Part shown: piece by piece, positions 1 to 9,563 of the stretch
Numbering within the stretch: the first letter of the stretch is position 1
How the letters are laid out: every line of letters starts with the position of its first letter
DNA from: Bidens hawaiensis
Taxonomy: Eukaryota > Streptophyta > Magnoliopsida > Asterales > Asteraceae
Length of the DNA stretch: 64,000 nucleotides
Assembly: GCA_021521415.1 (NCBI GenBank)
Contig: JAIQDT010000295.1
Location: forward strand, 1,364,001 to 1,428,000
Direction of reading: 5' to 3'
Notes under the pieces: model-generated
The model's database searches: none
What the model was told of the DNA's origin: nothing
What the model saw: the letters and a program-made list of their open reading frames with translations, nothing else
Program-made: the position numbers and the translations under genes

Positions 1-2658
1 GACTGTCGCGTCGAGCCCCCGGTGATGCGAGCAACGGTCAACAATCAGATTGTTCAGTTCTCATCTGAACAGATCCGGGCGGCTTTGCGTTTTGGAGATG
101 AGACAAGAGATGACCCGACAGACTTTGTAGCTCCTTTTCGAGATGGAGCGTTTCTGAGGATGGGATACTCTGGTCTCCTGGGAGATACTCAGAGAAGGAA
201 GGGGTTTTTACTTGACCAGTGGCGCTTTCTCATGCATGCCATGATTGTATGCATGTTAGGGAGAAAGGCGGGCACTGATGGCATGGGCGCGACCATGCAG
301 TCAGCGATGACTGCTCTGACTTATAATAAGCGTTACAGCTTTAGTCAGATGGTCTTCTACAAGATATATCGACAGAGAAGAGCGGTGGCGCGTGAGAGAT
401 TTATCATGTATCCAAGATTCCTCCAAATGATCTTGAATCATGTTGCTCCAACGCTACCTCAGCGCCGCCCAATTAGATACGTGGAAAGTGTGAGCAAACG
501 GATCTTCGCCCAATGCAGATCTTCCAGTGCGAGGAGCAAACCTGAGCTCCGTCCTCGACATACTCCACTTTTTGGGTACTTGATCAACCCGGAGTATGTG
601 CCAGCTCGTGGGGACGAGTTTCGGGACCCGGCACCACAACAGGCAGGAGCACCTCAAGTTATACCTGCTGCTCCTGTTGTGTCACCGGAGGAGAATGTAG
701 ACCTTGACGCAGAGTTTGGTGGTTAAGGATTCTTTGATATAGAGAGGGTGGACCCTGAGGAAAATGTGCAAGTCTCAGTTGAAAGAGTTACGAGTGTGCA
801 TGTGACTAGGGCAGCTACAACGTTGGCTGACTCTGATTCTGAAGATGAGTTGGCCGAAGCGAGACGAATGTTGGTAACTCAAGAACGGGTTCAAGGGAAA
901 AGAAAGAGAACTGATGATGACAGCGAGTCAGACTATGAAGAAGAAGTACAACAGTTGATTCGTAGATCAAGAAGGGAACGGGCAGGTGCAGGTTCGGGAG
1001 CCGGTGAGAGCTCAAGGGTGGTACGTTTCACCCCACCCGCACTGTCCGGTATGACTATTGTTCCCTCATCATTACAAGTTACAAGGCCAAGTGCCACGGA
1101 CGTTCCCGTGGTGGCTACCTCATCTGCCTTTGGCCTCCCACCCACTACATTCCAACTATTGGCTCCGGAGATTGTATCGTTGCCACCTCCAACTCTTACT
1201 CCAACGGAGGTCGTGGCACGATTTATTGAGTCGACGGTTGTGGCCACTGCAGGGTTATCGGTGACGATACCACCTGCGGTTACGTCTATGCCTACTTCTG
1301 AGGTCCCGGTTACATCGGAAATCCCTCCTCAGTACACTCAAGATATATCACATCTGAGGTTTGATTTCGATGCAACCTTATCAGACTCAGAACGAATAGC
1401 AGCACTTGAACGGGTCGTGGCAGAACAATCAAGGGTGAATCTTATCCAGACCCATGCTATTCAACGCCTCGTTGCAGAGAATCAGATACAGTCGTCCCTG
1501 TTGGTAGAACATGGCAAAATCATAGATGCTTTGAAGGAGTTCTTGGCATCTCAGGGGGAGACGAGCTGTAAGGGCGATGAGCTGAGGACTAAGAAGCGAA
1601 ATGATAGAGACGATGATCCCAATGCATCGAAAGGTGCAGGTGGAGAGTTGCCAAGAACTGAACAAGCTCTTGGGACTTCCACAACTCAGGGGGAGTCGAC
1701 AAGTGCAGCTGGTGGTGATGATGTGGTGGTAGTGGACGTTGAGGAGATGGATGATGAATTTGTAGGTGATGATGATGTATTACCGATGGATGAGATAGAG
1801 AAGATTGGTGCAGAGATTGTTATTGAAAATGATATAGAAGAGGGAGAGATAGTAGAGGAGAATGTGGAGCATGAGATTCCAGAAGTCGATAAGGCAGATA
1901 TGAGTCAAGAGATTGGGAATGATGAGACAGAATGGGAAGAGCAGCCAAGATGGAAAGAAGGCTATGCTCAATGGTTTGTAAAAACGAAGAAACCGGCGGT
2001 CCCTACTATGTTTAAGAAGAGTTACAACATTAGAGGCTATGCTGAATCGAGAAAGGGGATTATATGCTGGATATATGATGAGCAGTTGAGGCTCTTTGTG
2101 ATTAAAAGGTATGATGGTGTTCAATACTTCAAGAGGATGTTGAGATCATTGAATACATTGCCAGAATGTGAAGTGAGAGACTTAGCCAGATTGGGATTGA
2201 TAAACAGAAGCGATGATAATATGGCTAGTGTCATCGGAAAGATAGTATGGAAGGAGAGTATAAAGGAAAAGAAGTTCGAGCTGTTGAAACCACAAAAGGG
2301 AAAACTTATCGAAGACAAAGATAGAGGATTGAGAGCAGATGGCAAACCTTGGATGATTATGAAGTATAAACCGATCCGGTGTCTAAAAGAGGTGCCGATG
2401 AAACAAATGCCCAAGGATGTGCTGAAAGATCTGAAGTGGTGGTATGTAGATTGTGAGACAGCTGAAGCAGTAATGGAGGACGAAGATGAACAAGAGCTGC
2501 TGAGAGTCTATGATCCGATGCATCTAGTGAACTTGTCGCAAGCTGATCTGCAGGTGCTGAATGAGAAGAAGATATTTTATATTCCTGCTTGGAAAGACGA
2601 AGCGAAGAAATATCAAAGAATTGTATCAGTTTGTGTACGTGAAGGAGTTCATGCTTAA
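1..2658 (+). pseudogene. accessory ORF downstream of copia pol (copy 1), 5' partial, one in-frame stop
   Basis: The frame is open from the window edge to 2658 except for one TAA at 724-726, giving about 885 codons. The N-terminal part (to about codon 210) aligns by eye with the copia-2 ORF at 30928-33972: both have MYPRFLQ and an INP-[ED]-YV motif. The middle is Ser/Thr/Pro-rich, then a likely coiled coil (about codons 460-515, heptad-like Leu/Ile/Val), then a very acidic stretch. The C-terminal part (about codons 660-885) again matches copia-2: GVQY, a DPM-LVNLS motif, and an MPKD/MPQD motif. No signal peptide or membrane segment is visible, so an envelope role is not supported. It ends 79 bp before the LTR. 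Function unknown; it sits where Sireviruses carry their extra 3' ORF. Confidence 0.75.
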
Positions 2659-2821
2659 AGATGAAGATACAAGATTGTTGAAGATTACAAGACACGTGTT
2701 TGAAGATAAAGATTGAAGCTACTGCCAAGGGGGAGTCTGTTGGCGCATGATGTCAGTAGTTCAGTATATAGTGTCTGTAATCGAGTCATTTGGATTTGTG
2801 TTTGTATGTAAGCGAAGTTAG

Positions 2822-2917
2822 CTAACAAGTTCGCTGATATAGGCGAACTTGTTAGATAAGCGAAGTTAGTGACAACTTCGCCTGAACATGCCAGGCGAAG
2901 TTGTCGTGATATATATT
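2822..2917 (+). promoter_or_regulatory. two perfect hairpins followed by a TATA box in LTR-A
   Basis: Hairpin 1 (2822-2855) has 13-bp arms CTAACAAGTTCGC / GCGAACTTGTTAG around TGATATAG. Hairpin 2 (2871-2905) has 14-bp arms GACAACTTCGCCTG / CAGGCGAAGTTGTC around AACATGC. A TATA-like GATATATATT follows at 2908-2917. This would be the U3 promoter of the LTR. The base pairing is seen; the promoter role is inferred. Confidence 0.7.
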
Positions 2918-3083
2918 CATTAGGTTACGGCTTATTTTGTAACAAGTTTAGTTTACGTGTTTACGAGTTCTGTAATCAGTGATTGATATCACGTGTATCC
3001 GGTTGCAATATAACGAGTCTTTGTTTATTGTAACGTGTGTTCGATCGTGTTAACTCGTATCGTCTTCTACGCTCGTAACGTCT

Positions 3084-3108
3084 TACGTAGGGATTCCGCA
3101 CCTACGTA
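3084..3108 (+). other. stem-loop with loop GATTCCGCA near the 3' end of LTR-A
   Basis: Arms TACGTAGG / CCTACGTA (8 bp) enclose the 9-nt loop GATTCCGCA. The same loop with a different, still complementary stem occurs in LTR-B at 5103-5129. Its place in the transcribed R/U5 part suggests an RNA element. Confidence 0.7.
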
Positions 3109-3147
3109 GAACGAGATATTCCTTGTAGATCCGGCTGGGAACCTACA

Positions 3148-3407
3148 ATTGGTATCAGAGCTATAAATAGGACTTGTATTTGTCATTTGTGTGTGTGTTT
3201 TGATGGTGTAAACAACCACCCAAGGGGAGCTTACCTTGGGTAGGATCGGTCCGTTTAATATTATGAATCTTTTGTGCCGGTTACGAGATCGTTCCTTTAT
3301 TTTATTGTTATATTATTTATGTTCGGTCGTTTGTTTCACCGCACCCGTCTCGAGCGTTTATCAAGAACAAAGCCGTTCGTTTGTCGGATCCGGTTTCGGG
3401 ACCTACA
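3148..3407 (+). repeat. primer site plus a second, 5'-truncated LTR tail
   Basis: After the first primer site (3150-3161) and about 30 bp, the sequence becomes LTR-like again: a stem-loop ACCCAAGG/CCTTGGGT (3218-3241) and an end GGGACCTACA at 3407, followed by another primer site TGGTATCAGAGC at 3410-3421. The stem-loop matches one in LTR-B (4936-4958) with changed but complementary stem bases. This looks like a recombination or template-switch product between two related elements. Confidence 0.65.
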
Positions 3408-4618
3408 AGTGGTATCAGAGCCTTAGGCTCTTATGCTATGGTTCGAGATCTGCGTTTTGGTGTTTCTGGCACGTTTCTGATGCGTTTCTGGCCGAACAGC
3501 CGCCGCAGGCGAAGTTATGGGGTTCAGGCGAAGTTGTCGCTTAAATTTTAGGGTTTAGGCGAAGATATAAGGTTAAGCGAAGTTATTCACAACTTCGCCT
3601 ACCTCACAAGTTCGCTTATCTCAGGCGAAGTTATCTGTCAGGCGAAGTTATGGACAGGCGAAGTTAAGGAGGAGCGAAGTTGACTTTAGGCGAAGTTAAA
3701 AAAAAAAAAAGTGTTTGGAGTTTTCGTCTGTATGGCCAGGTGTACACGATTATTGTGAGACCGAAGACGTTGTTCCGTCAACGAGTGAAACTTGTTATCT
3801 CTTGGTCTTACGTGTGAACAAATACGTGTCAATTCTGGATATGGAGTTGAGTTTGTGAATGGGATATTGATTGAAACTGGATATTGACACATATTTGGGT
3901 GTTTGTGGGCAATGAAATTGTTGTTGTTCGAGGTTGACCAACTGAAGAAAGTCAAATTGAACTGAAGGTTTTCGTCATTACTGGATTGCGATCAGAGCAT
4001 ATTATTTATGTTATTTTCAAGGCGTTCGAGAATTGGATCCTGAAACGTGATGCTTATTTATTAAAGTGAAAATTCTGGAACAAGTTGGATTTAATCGGGA
4101 ATTAAAGTGTTATATGTTCTTGATCGTTATCCCTGGTGATTGAAGATGCTTCGGATTAATTAATGGTCATGCGTGTTAGATTCTGTCAAGGTGGTTTTGT
4201 GATGAAATTGATCACTTGATGTTGAGTTGTTGAAGATTAAACCTTATCATATGCCGACGTGTTGGTGAAGTTGTGGAGGGAGCCCAACTTCACGTGTTGG
4301 TGAAGTTAGAAGAACTTCACGTGTTGGTGAAGTCAGAAGGACTCACGTGATTGGTTGAGATGATCAATTAGGCACGGGGATGCATGCATTTCAAAGACCT
4401 CAATCTATATAGTCGGAGAAGCTTACACTGAAGGGGAGATCTGATATGGAAGACGTTGGGTGATTGGTAGATTTGTGAAGCTACAAGACAGTTTCAGACA
4501 CGGCTGGTTGAAGAGCAAACAGAAGATCATCAGTTAAGAGGGAGTCTGTTGGTGCATGTTTTGTAACAGATGATCTTTTGTGTTTGTTAGAATTGAGAGC
4601 AACGGTCAAAGGGGAGTC
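3408..4618 (+). other. non-coding leader / pre-LTR segment of copia-1 with GCGAAGTT half-sites and repeated polypurine tracts
   Basis: No convincing gene. Between about 3510 and 3700 there are about ten copies of GCGAAGTT or its complement, and tracts of GTGTTGGTGAAGTTG type recur at 4259-4340. Two polypurine tract plus TGTTGGTGCAT joints lie about 60 bp apart (near 4543-4557 and 4606-4619), so the true LTR-B start could be either. No gag or pol remnant lies between the two LTR groups, so this inner unit is an internally deleted element. Confidence 0.6.
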
Positions 4619-4685
4619 TGTTGGTGCATTTTGTGACCGTCGCTATGCAATTCTGATCAGCGGAAACGATGTACGAAGTTAGGAC

Positions 4686-4838
4686 AACTTCGCCATAGGC
4701 GAAGTTAGAACAACTTCGCCATAGGCGAAGTTGTAACAACTTCTGCCATAGGCGAAGTTAGAACAACTTCGCCTTAGGCGAAGTTGTAACAACTTCGCCT
4801 ACAGGCCCAAGCCCGTGAAGTTGTTTATATATATATAT
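4686..4838 (+). promoter_or_regulatory. tandem palindrome array and TATA box of LTR-B
   Basis: Four palindromes with arms AACTTCGCC / GGCGAAGTT and a 3-nt centre (ATA, ATA, ATA, TTA) lie at 4686, 4712, 4738 and 4765. They are separated by AGAAC or GTAAC in alternation (period 26 bp), and a half unit follows at 4791. The third unit has one inserted T. A TATA run (TTATATATATATAT) follows at 4825-4838. The order matches LTR-A: palindromes, then TATA. Confidence 0.75.
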
Positions 4839-5102
4839 GTGTCTTGGTTAGGTTTGTGTATCCAGAAAGTTAGAGTTTTGAGTGATCAGCTAATTTGTCT
4901 AGAGAGAAACCGAGAGGGAGAGTCGTGTGGGATGGCCCGAGGTAGAGCTCACCTCGGGTCGGCCGTGTTTCTGTTTATGTTCGGTATGTAACGTGGTTTT
5001 GATTATTATAAAAGATCTGCAGATTTGTTTATCCCGTCCGTGTGTTTGTTCGTGTATGTGTTTGTGTGTAATCGTGTTCTTCGTATTCTACACCATTAAC
5101 GA

Positions 5103-5129
5103 GTCTAGGAGGATTCCGCACTCCTAGAC
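5103..5129 (+). other. stem-loop with loop GATTCCGCA near the 3' end of LTR-B
   Basis: Perfect 9-bp stem GTCTAGGAG / CTCCTAGAC with the same 9-nt loop as at 3084-3108. Stem sequences differ, pairing is kept. Confidence 0.7.
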
Positions 5130-5176
5130 CTCGTGCGGATCTCGTATCGATCGGCAACGCCCCGGGGGAACCTACA

Positions 5177-6159
5177 TACTTCTTGCAAATTTTACATTGA
5201 GGGACGCCGAAATTGGAGCTAGACCTTCGTTGGTCAACCCCTTTACCCTTGAAGCGGGTATCTCCTCCTTTCCTTGAGTCGTGAGTCGTCATGACCTTCT
5301 TATCTTCTTCTTTATTGCGGATCATTCCGCCCATCAAGTATCCTGCTAACTCCATCGCGGAGTCAGCAGTTTGGGGCAAGTGCGATCTCACCATGTCACG
5401 AATTTCACGAGGTAGTCCCCATATATAATGTGTGACACTGCTGGATTCCAGGGTAACCAGCTTGGGAACTAAGCGGCAATACTCGTGAAATTTCGTGTTG
5501 TACTCACGAAGGTTTGTTCTGAAAACCTTGTGAGCTAAGAACTTGGTTTGGATCTGGTCTGTCTCGTGCATCAGACAGAACTTTGACATTAACAATTCTT
5601 TAAACTCATTCCACGTCAGACTATACATCACCTCCCTTCCTCTACTCAAGATTAATGTGTTCCACCATTCGTGTGCTTCGCCTTTGAACATCAAGGCAGA
5701 GTATTGTATCTTTTCTTCTTCCGTACACTTACTCGTGATCACAATCATTTCCATCTCTTCGAGCCATCTTATGGTATTGATGGCTCCTTTGTCACCGTAA
5801 AACTCTTTTGGTCCGTAATACTTAAAATCTTTAAACGAGCAACCACTTATCTTAAGTTTCTTAAATTCTTGTCTCATGCCTCCATCGGCATTTGATTCAT
5901 GCATGCTTTTGTCCATGCTAGAAGGTCTGGATCGTGGTTTGGAAACAGACTTTCGAGAAGGATTTTCAGAATGAGAACGTTTTGTTTGGGATCTATTTTC
6001 AGATGCTTCTCTAAAAGCCTTATCAATCATTTGTTGTATTTAATTCACGTATTTTTCGGGAATCGGATCCTCTCGTTCTTTCTCGGGACCATTCCCTTTA
6101 GCTTCTCGTTTCTAGGATTCCTTTCGGGAAACCTCACGGTTTTCGCTTTGTCTAGACAT
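5177..6159 (-). pseudogene. gag: Ty3/gypsy gag, truncated by copia-1
   Basis: The likely ATG is at 6159, with two in-frame stops near the start (about 6112 and 6040), after which the frame is open from 6030 to the insertion at 5176. A basic N-terminus is followed by a Retrotrans_gag-type capsid domain: a WLEEME segment, then FKGEAHEWW, WNEFKELL..F, and FHEYCRLVP. The frame runs into CKICKK, the first half of a CCHC zinc knuckle, and is cut there by the foreign LTR. The protein would form the virus-like particle. Codons after 5176 on this strand are LTR sequence, not gag. Confidence 0.8.
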
Positions 6160-6401
6160 TCTCTTTTTAAATCTTTTTATCTTTTATAACTTTTTGATCT
6201 GAAATTTAACACATTTATTTTCTTATTATACAAGTTTTATTTATTTCACATTTATATACATATCATAATGATATGTATATTAATTTACAACATACTTTAT
6301 ATATCGTTTAAAACGATATATAAGATCCTATCCTTATATGGAACATATCATACAAACTATTTTACACACATAAATTTTTTTCTTCTCATGCCATCCTCTT
6401 C

Positions 6402-7589
6402 TCAATCTTTTATAAATTTCTTCACAACTTTGGTGAGCTTATTGCATTTGCGAAGAAGTTTGTCACCCATCTTCTTTTTCTTCTTTCCATCAACATCAAT
6501 CTTCTTCCTCAACTCATCAGTTTCTTGTAAGGCTCGATCCAAATGCTCCTCTTGAGACCACGGTATGTCGGTAGGATACCCATATCTTGGAGGTGGATCG
6601 CGGTAACCCATCATCACAATATTGTAGTGGTTCTTGGGATCTGGGTATGGTGATGCAGTCACATCGGAGGGATAATTGAAGAATGCATTGGCTGCTTTAT
6701 TTTGCTCACGAATTTCATTGGCCTGTTCTTCAATAGATGGAATCTCGCCTTGATATGATGGGAAACTTGTTGACGCCTATCCCTTGAGTTCATGGAGGAA
6801 TTGTATGTACGGGTCCACAGATCCATAGCTTGGGGTTGAGTGTTGCTCCTCCATTGGTGTGGTTACTTCGTGTGGATTGTCCGGGTATTCCTCTTCTGGG
6901 TCGGTTTCCTCGTTTGGTTCCTCTTCGGTCATTTATGGATCAGTTTCCTCTTCCGGTTCCTTCTCTAGCTCTTCTTCAGTCATTGCGGGCATGTAGATCT
7001 TCTCGTATGGCATAGTCACCCTCATCTTGGGCTTATGAGACGGCTCTTTATTGTTGATGTGGGAATTGGCAGTATCCATTGTTGAAGTACCGGTATGCCA
7101 CCTTCGCTGGTCGGAGTGGCATTTCATCCATTCGGAAGAAGGAGATTTGGGTTCCTCCTTGATTAGTAAGTTTGCGAGGAAATAATATGACGGGTGTGGA
7201 TTTGGTGGCACATATATTGGATCTGAGTAATGGGGTGGAGTCTCCATGGGTTGATAAGTCGGAATTTCGGAAGGATAATATGTCGGTACCTCCGATGGTT
7301 GATACATAGGTAGACTTGTGGGATGATAACTCGAGTGTCTCGGCGGTTGGTACACTTCATGTGGTGTATTGTCCAAATGATAGATAGGACTTGGTTCCAT
7401 GTTAGGATGTTGGCTAGGTCCTTCGTTGGAGTTGAAAAATGACTCGAAGTAATCCTTGCTCATGATGTCCTTGAGGAATTTGTAATACTTCCTTTCTCTT
7501 CTTGCTTCATTATTATAATACTTCATTAATTCTTCATAAGACATCTTTGGGTGGTTTAGAATGTAGAGAGGGAAAGAAAGGGTTACCAA
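6402..7589 (-). pseudogene. proline/tyrosine-rich leader ORF between primer site and gag of gypsy-1
   Basis: One frame of about 396 codons with two in-frame stops (TAA at 6933-6935, TAG near 6778). The N-terminal part has a short amphipathic stretch with EELMKYYNNEARRERKYY and a Pro/Tyr/Ser repeat region of PTYxPSEIP type; the middle is very acidic (EEELEKEPEEETDP); the end is Lys-rich (KKKKKMGDKLLRK). I recognise no domain. It lies 90 bp after the primer site, on the same strand as gag, and so would be the first ORF of the genomic RNA. An extra ORF ahead of gag is not usual for Ty3/gypsy. It may be an N-terminal extension of gag split by mutation or a separate accessory gene. Confidence 0.55.
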
Positions 7590-7686
7590 CCAATCTTATC
7601 CCTATTCAAATAAACAAGTAATTATTTCCTATGCTTGGATCGAAGCTTGAGTATTGTTTTATGATACCCAATTCGCTAAGATCGAT

Positions 7687-7700
7687 GGCTCTGATACCAA
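7687..7700 (-). other. primer binding site of gypsy-1
   Basis: Minus-strand TTGGTATCAGAGCC starts two bases after the LTR end (TGTGACA, 7703). It matches the 3' end of initiator Met tRNA as used by many plant LTR elements, and fixes orientation and the LTR boundary. Confidence 0.85.
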
Positions 7701-7702
7701 CC

Positions 7703-9563
7703 TGTCACACCCCCATTCTAGGCCTAGGAGTATGAACCATTGTTGGTATCGTATTTGTAAATAAATTAAAGTTATGGTTATTAGCGGAAGACTTTAAAAT
7801 ATAAGGATCGATATTATAAATATATACAATACAAAAGACGAGACAAAAGTCTCGTTTGGTTTTACTTGTTTATATATTTTACGAAACCACCAAGTTTTAA
7901 TATTTACATAAAACTATCCGAGCCATCGGATACTTGAGCTTCTTCGTTCTCTCAAGATCTAATCTTGATTACCTGCACAATGTTAAATAAAATACGTCAG
8001 CAACGTATGCTGGTGAATATGCTGATGCTAAAATATTCTCTTTACTTAATTACCCCTCGAGACCACGTAAGCCTCGGACCATCTTGGCTTAGGAATAATC
8101 AAGTTAAACAATCATCATAAATTCGAGTCTCTGCACTAGGTCACCTCAGCGAAACACCGCAGCGTTTATGACATAACTTAGGTACTATAAATATACACAT
8201 GGCCATTCCCCACTCGGACGTAACTTAGGTCCGGCCCATCGTGGCTGGAGGTCGTGACCAGGCGTGGTGCGATGTGCCCACCGCGTTCCACATATGAAAG
8301 GATCCAGACAAACGTATACCATAGCCTGAGGGCTGGCTTATACTCTTATTTATAATGTTTTTAGAGACACGTAGCCTCATGTAAAGTTTTTCATATAATC
8401 AAATTGACTCGTTTTAAAACAAGTTTGTAAAAGTGGGGCGTATTCACCTTTCAATGGGATCGGCTTCCAACACCGTCCGTTAGTCTTTTCTTCGCTATCT
8501 CGCACCTATAGTACGAGTATAACATTCATTAGTCGGATACACGATCCAGTTTAAGACCTTTAGTCTTATCATCTCGATGAACCTTTAGTTCATTATTTTA
8601 TTTTACTTTAAAACCTTTAGTTAAAAAGTAATCTTTATAAACCTTTAGTTTATTTATAAAACTCGACGTTTCTTCTTCTTTAAGAAACGTATTCTTTTTC
8701 TTTATTATTTAAGTATATTCATTATACTTAAATAATATATTTTATAACAAAGAATAATCTTATATATATCTATTCATTTTATCTTTTCTTTTCTTTATTT
8801 TCTTTGTTATATCTTTCTTTGATTATCGAGAATAACTTCGACTTAGGGTATTAAGCCCCTTTCAATATTTTATTATTATTTTGGTTGGGCATTATGCCTA
8901 CCTTGCTTGGTTTAGAAATACCCTTCACACTAGGGCAGCACTTCAACTCTATCCTTCTTATCAATATCCACCTGATCAACCCTTGGCACGCTTTTCGAGA
9001 CACCAACACTCTTGGCACGCATTTCGAGGTAAACGTCTGGACGCCGGACAACGCTTCCTCTTAATTCGGAACGTTGACGGAAAGTGGCACGGAAATCGAG
9101 GTAAAGGGCACGGAAAATGAAGTTTCGGGGCACGTTTAAAGAAGTGGATCGATGGCACGTTTTACGAGGTAGTGAGAGAATCTAGAGAGAGAGTATGTGT
9201 TTGAAAATTTGGTGTGAATGACTCAAACCCGGAGCTGCCTATTTATAAGCTGAAATTGGACCCCATCGCGCTACGCGATGGGTCACTTGGCAGGCCTATC
9301 GCGTAGCGCGATATAGGCCTGCTGTGTCAGACCCTAGACCTGCCACGTGGCAGCAAGCGCTGCCACCGTGTGCCACGTGTCACGTTGTGTCAGACACCCC
9401 ATCGCGATACGCGATGGGTGTCTTTCTTGACCCTATCGTGTAGCGCGATGGGTCTACACAACATAAAATTTCAATTTAGTCCCTGGAGTTTGGAAATTGG
9501 CAGAATTGGTCCCTTGACTTTGGAAATTTTACATTTTTGGGCCGAAATTTACGTGATGTTACA
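7703..9563 (-). repeat. 5' LTR of gypsy-1
   Basis: On the sense (minus) strand it runs from TGTAACATCACG (9563) to GGGGTGTGACA (7703), 1861 bp. It holds a TATA box (minus CTTATAAATA, 9240-9249), a CT-rich tract just downstream (9180-9200), and four CG-rich hairpins just upstream of TATA. The outer flank is CCCTC; the matching duplication lies beyond the lost 3' end. The small ORFs on both strands at 8850-9160 are overlapping chance frames. Confidence 0.75.
9240..9454 (-). promoter_or_regulatory. TATA box with four upstream CG-rich hairpins
   Basis: Sense is minus. TATA lies at 9240-9249. Upstream (rising coordinates) are hairpins at 9262-9282 (CCCATCGCG/CGCGATGGG), 9291-9321 (CAGGCCTATCGCG with an AT bulge), 9392-9423 (AGACACC-CATCGCG with one bulged C) and 9429-9454 (GACCC-TATCGTG/CGCGATGGGTC, imperfect). 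All share an ATCGCG core, while the outer stem bases differ between hairpins and still pair. Confidence 0.7.

Larger units (their letters stand above)
2738..3147 (+). repeat. LTR-A of copia-1
   Basis: Starts TGTTGGCGCATG directly after the polypurine tract and ends GGGAACCTACA. An iMet-type primer site (TGGTATCAGAGC, 3150-3161) follows at once, which fixes the right boundary. It contains two perfect hairpins just before a TATA box and a third hairpin near its 3' end. A 3' LTR followed by a primer site means this copy serves two elements arranged in tandem. Confidence 0.85.
1..5176 (+). mobile_element. copia-1: 3' part of a Sirevirus-like Ty1/copia retrotransposon
   Basis: Plus-strand copia element whose 5' part lies before the window. 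Seen here: the accessory ORF that follows pol, a polypurine tract (GCCAAGGGGGAGTC) ending at 2737, an LTR starting TGTTGG at 2738, two further LTR segments, and a final LTR ending CCTACA at 5176. The sequence right after 5176 is the gag gene of gypsy-1, so this end is a real insertion joint; the expected target duplication (TACTT, 5177-5181) cannot be paired because the left end is outside. Several PPT-plus-TGTTGG joints (2738, 4557, 4619) recall the multiple polypurine tracts known in Sireviruses. Lineage is inferred from the extra ORF and these motifs. Confidence 0.85.
4619..5176 (+). repeat. LTR-B of copia-1
   Basis: Begins TGTTGGTGCATT after AAAGGGGAGTC and ends GGGGGAACCTACA, the same termini as LTR-A, but the body is strongly diverged. 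It has a palindrome array before its TATA box and two stem-loops (4936-4958, 5103-5129) whose counterparts occur in the upstream LTR segments. Its right end is the insertion joint with gypsy-1. Confidence 0.8.
5177..9563 (-). mobile_element. gypsy-1: 5' part of a Ty3/gypsy retrotransposon cut by copia-1
   Basis: Minus-strand element. In sense order it has the 5' LTR (9563 down to 7703), a primer site (7700-7687), an extra leader ORF (7589-6402) and gag (6159-5177), where copia-1 has inserted. Everything downstream of the gag zinc knuckle is outside the window or lost. The gypsy assignment rests on the retrotransposon gag capsid domain and on LTR termini TGTAACATC...GGTGTGACA. Confidence 0.8.

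Noticed and set aside
933..1247. Antisense frames inside the accessory ORF (also 1780-2728)
   Set aside because: They are shadows of the real frame, with no domain and no supporting context.
3236..3544. 102-codon plus-strand frame with hydrophobic stretches
   Set aside because: It spans an LTR end and a primer site, starts without context, and hydrophobicity comes from T-rich sequence.
4686..4799. Regular palindromic repeats that resemble a CRISPR array
   Set aside because: Spacers are 5 nt and repetitive, no cas genes are present, and the repeat is part of a plant LTR.
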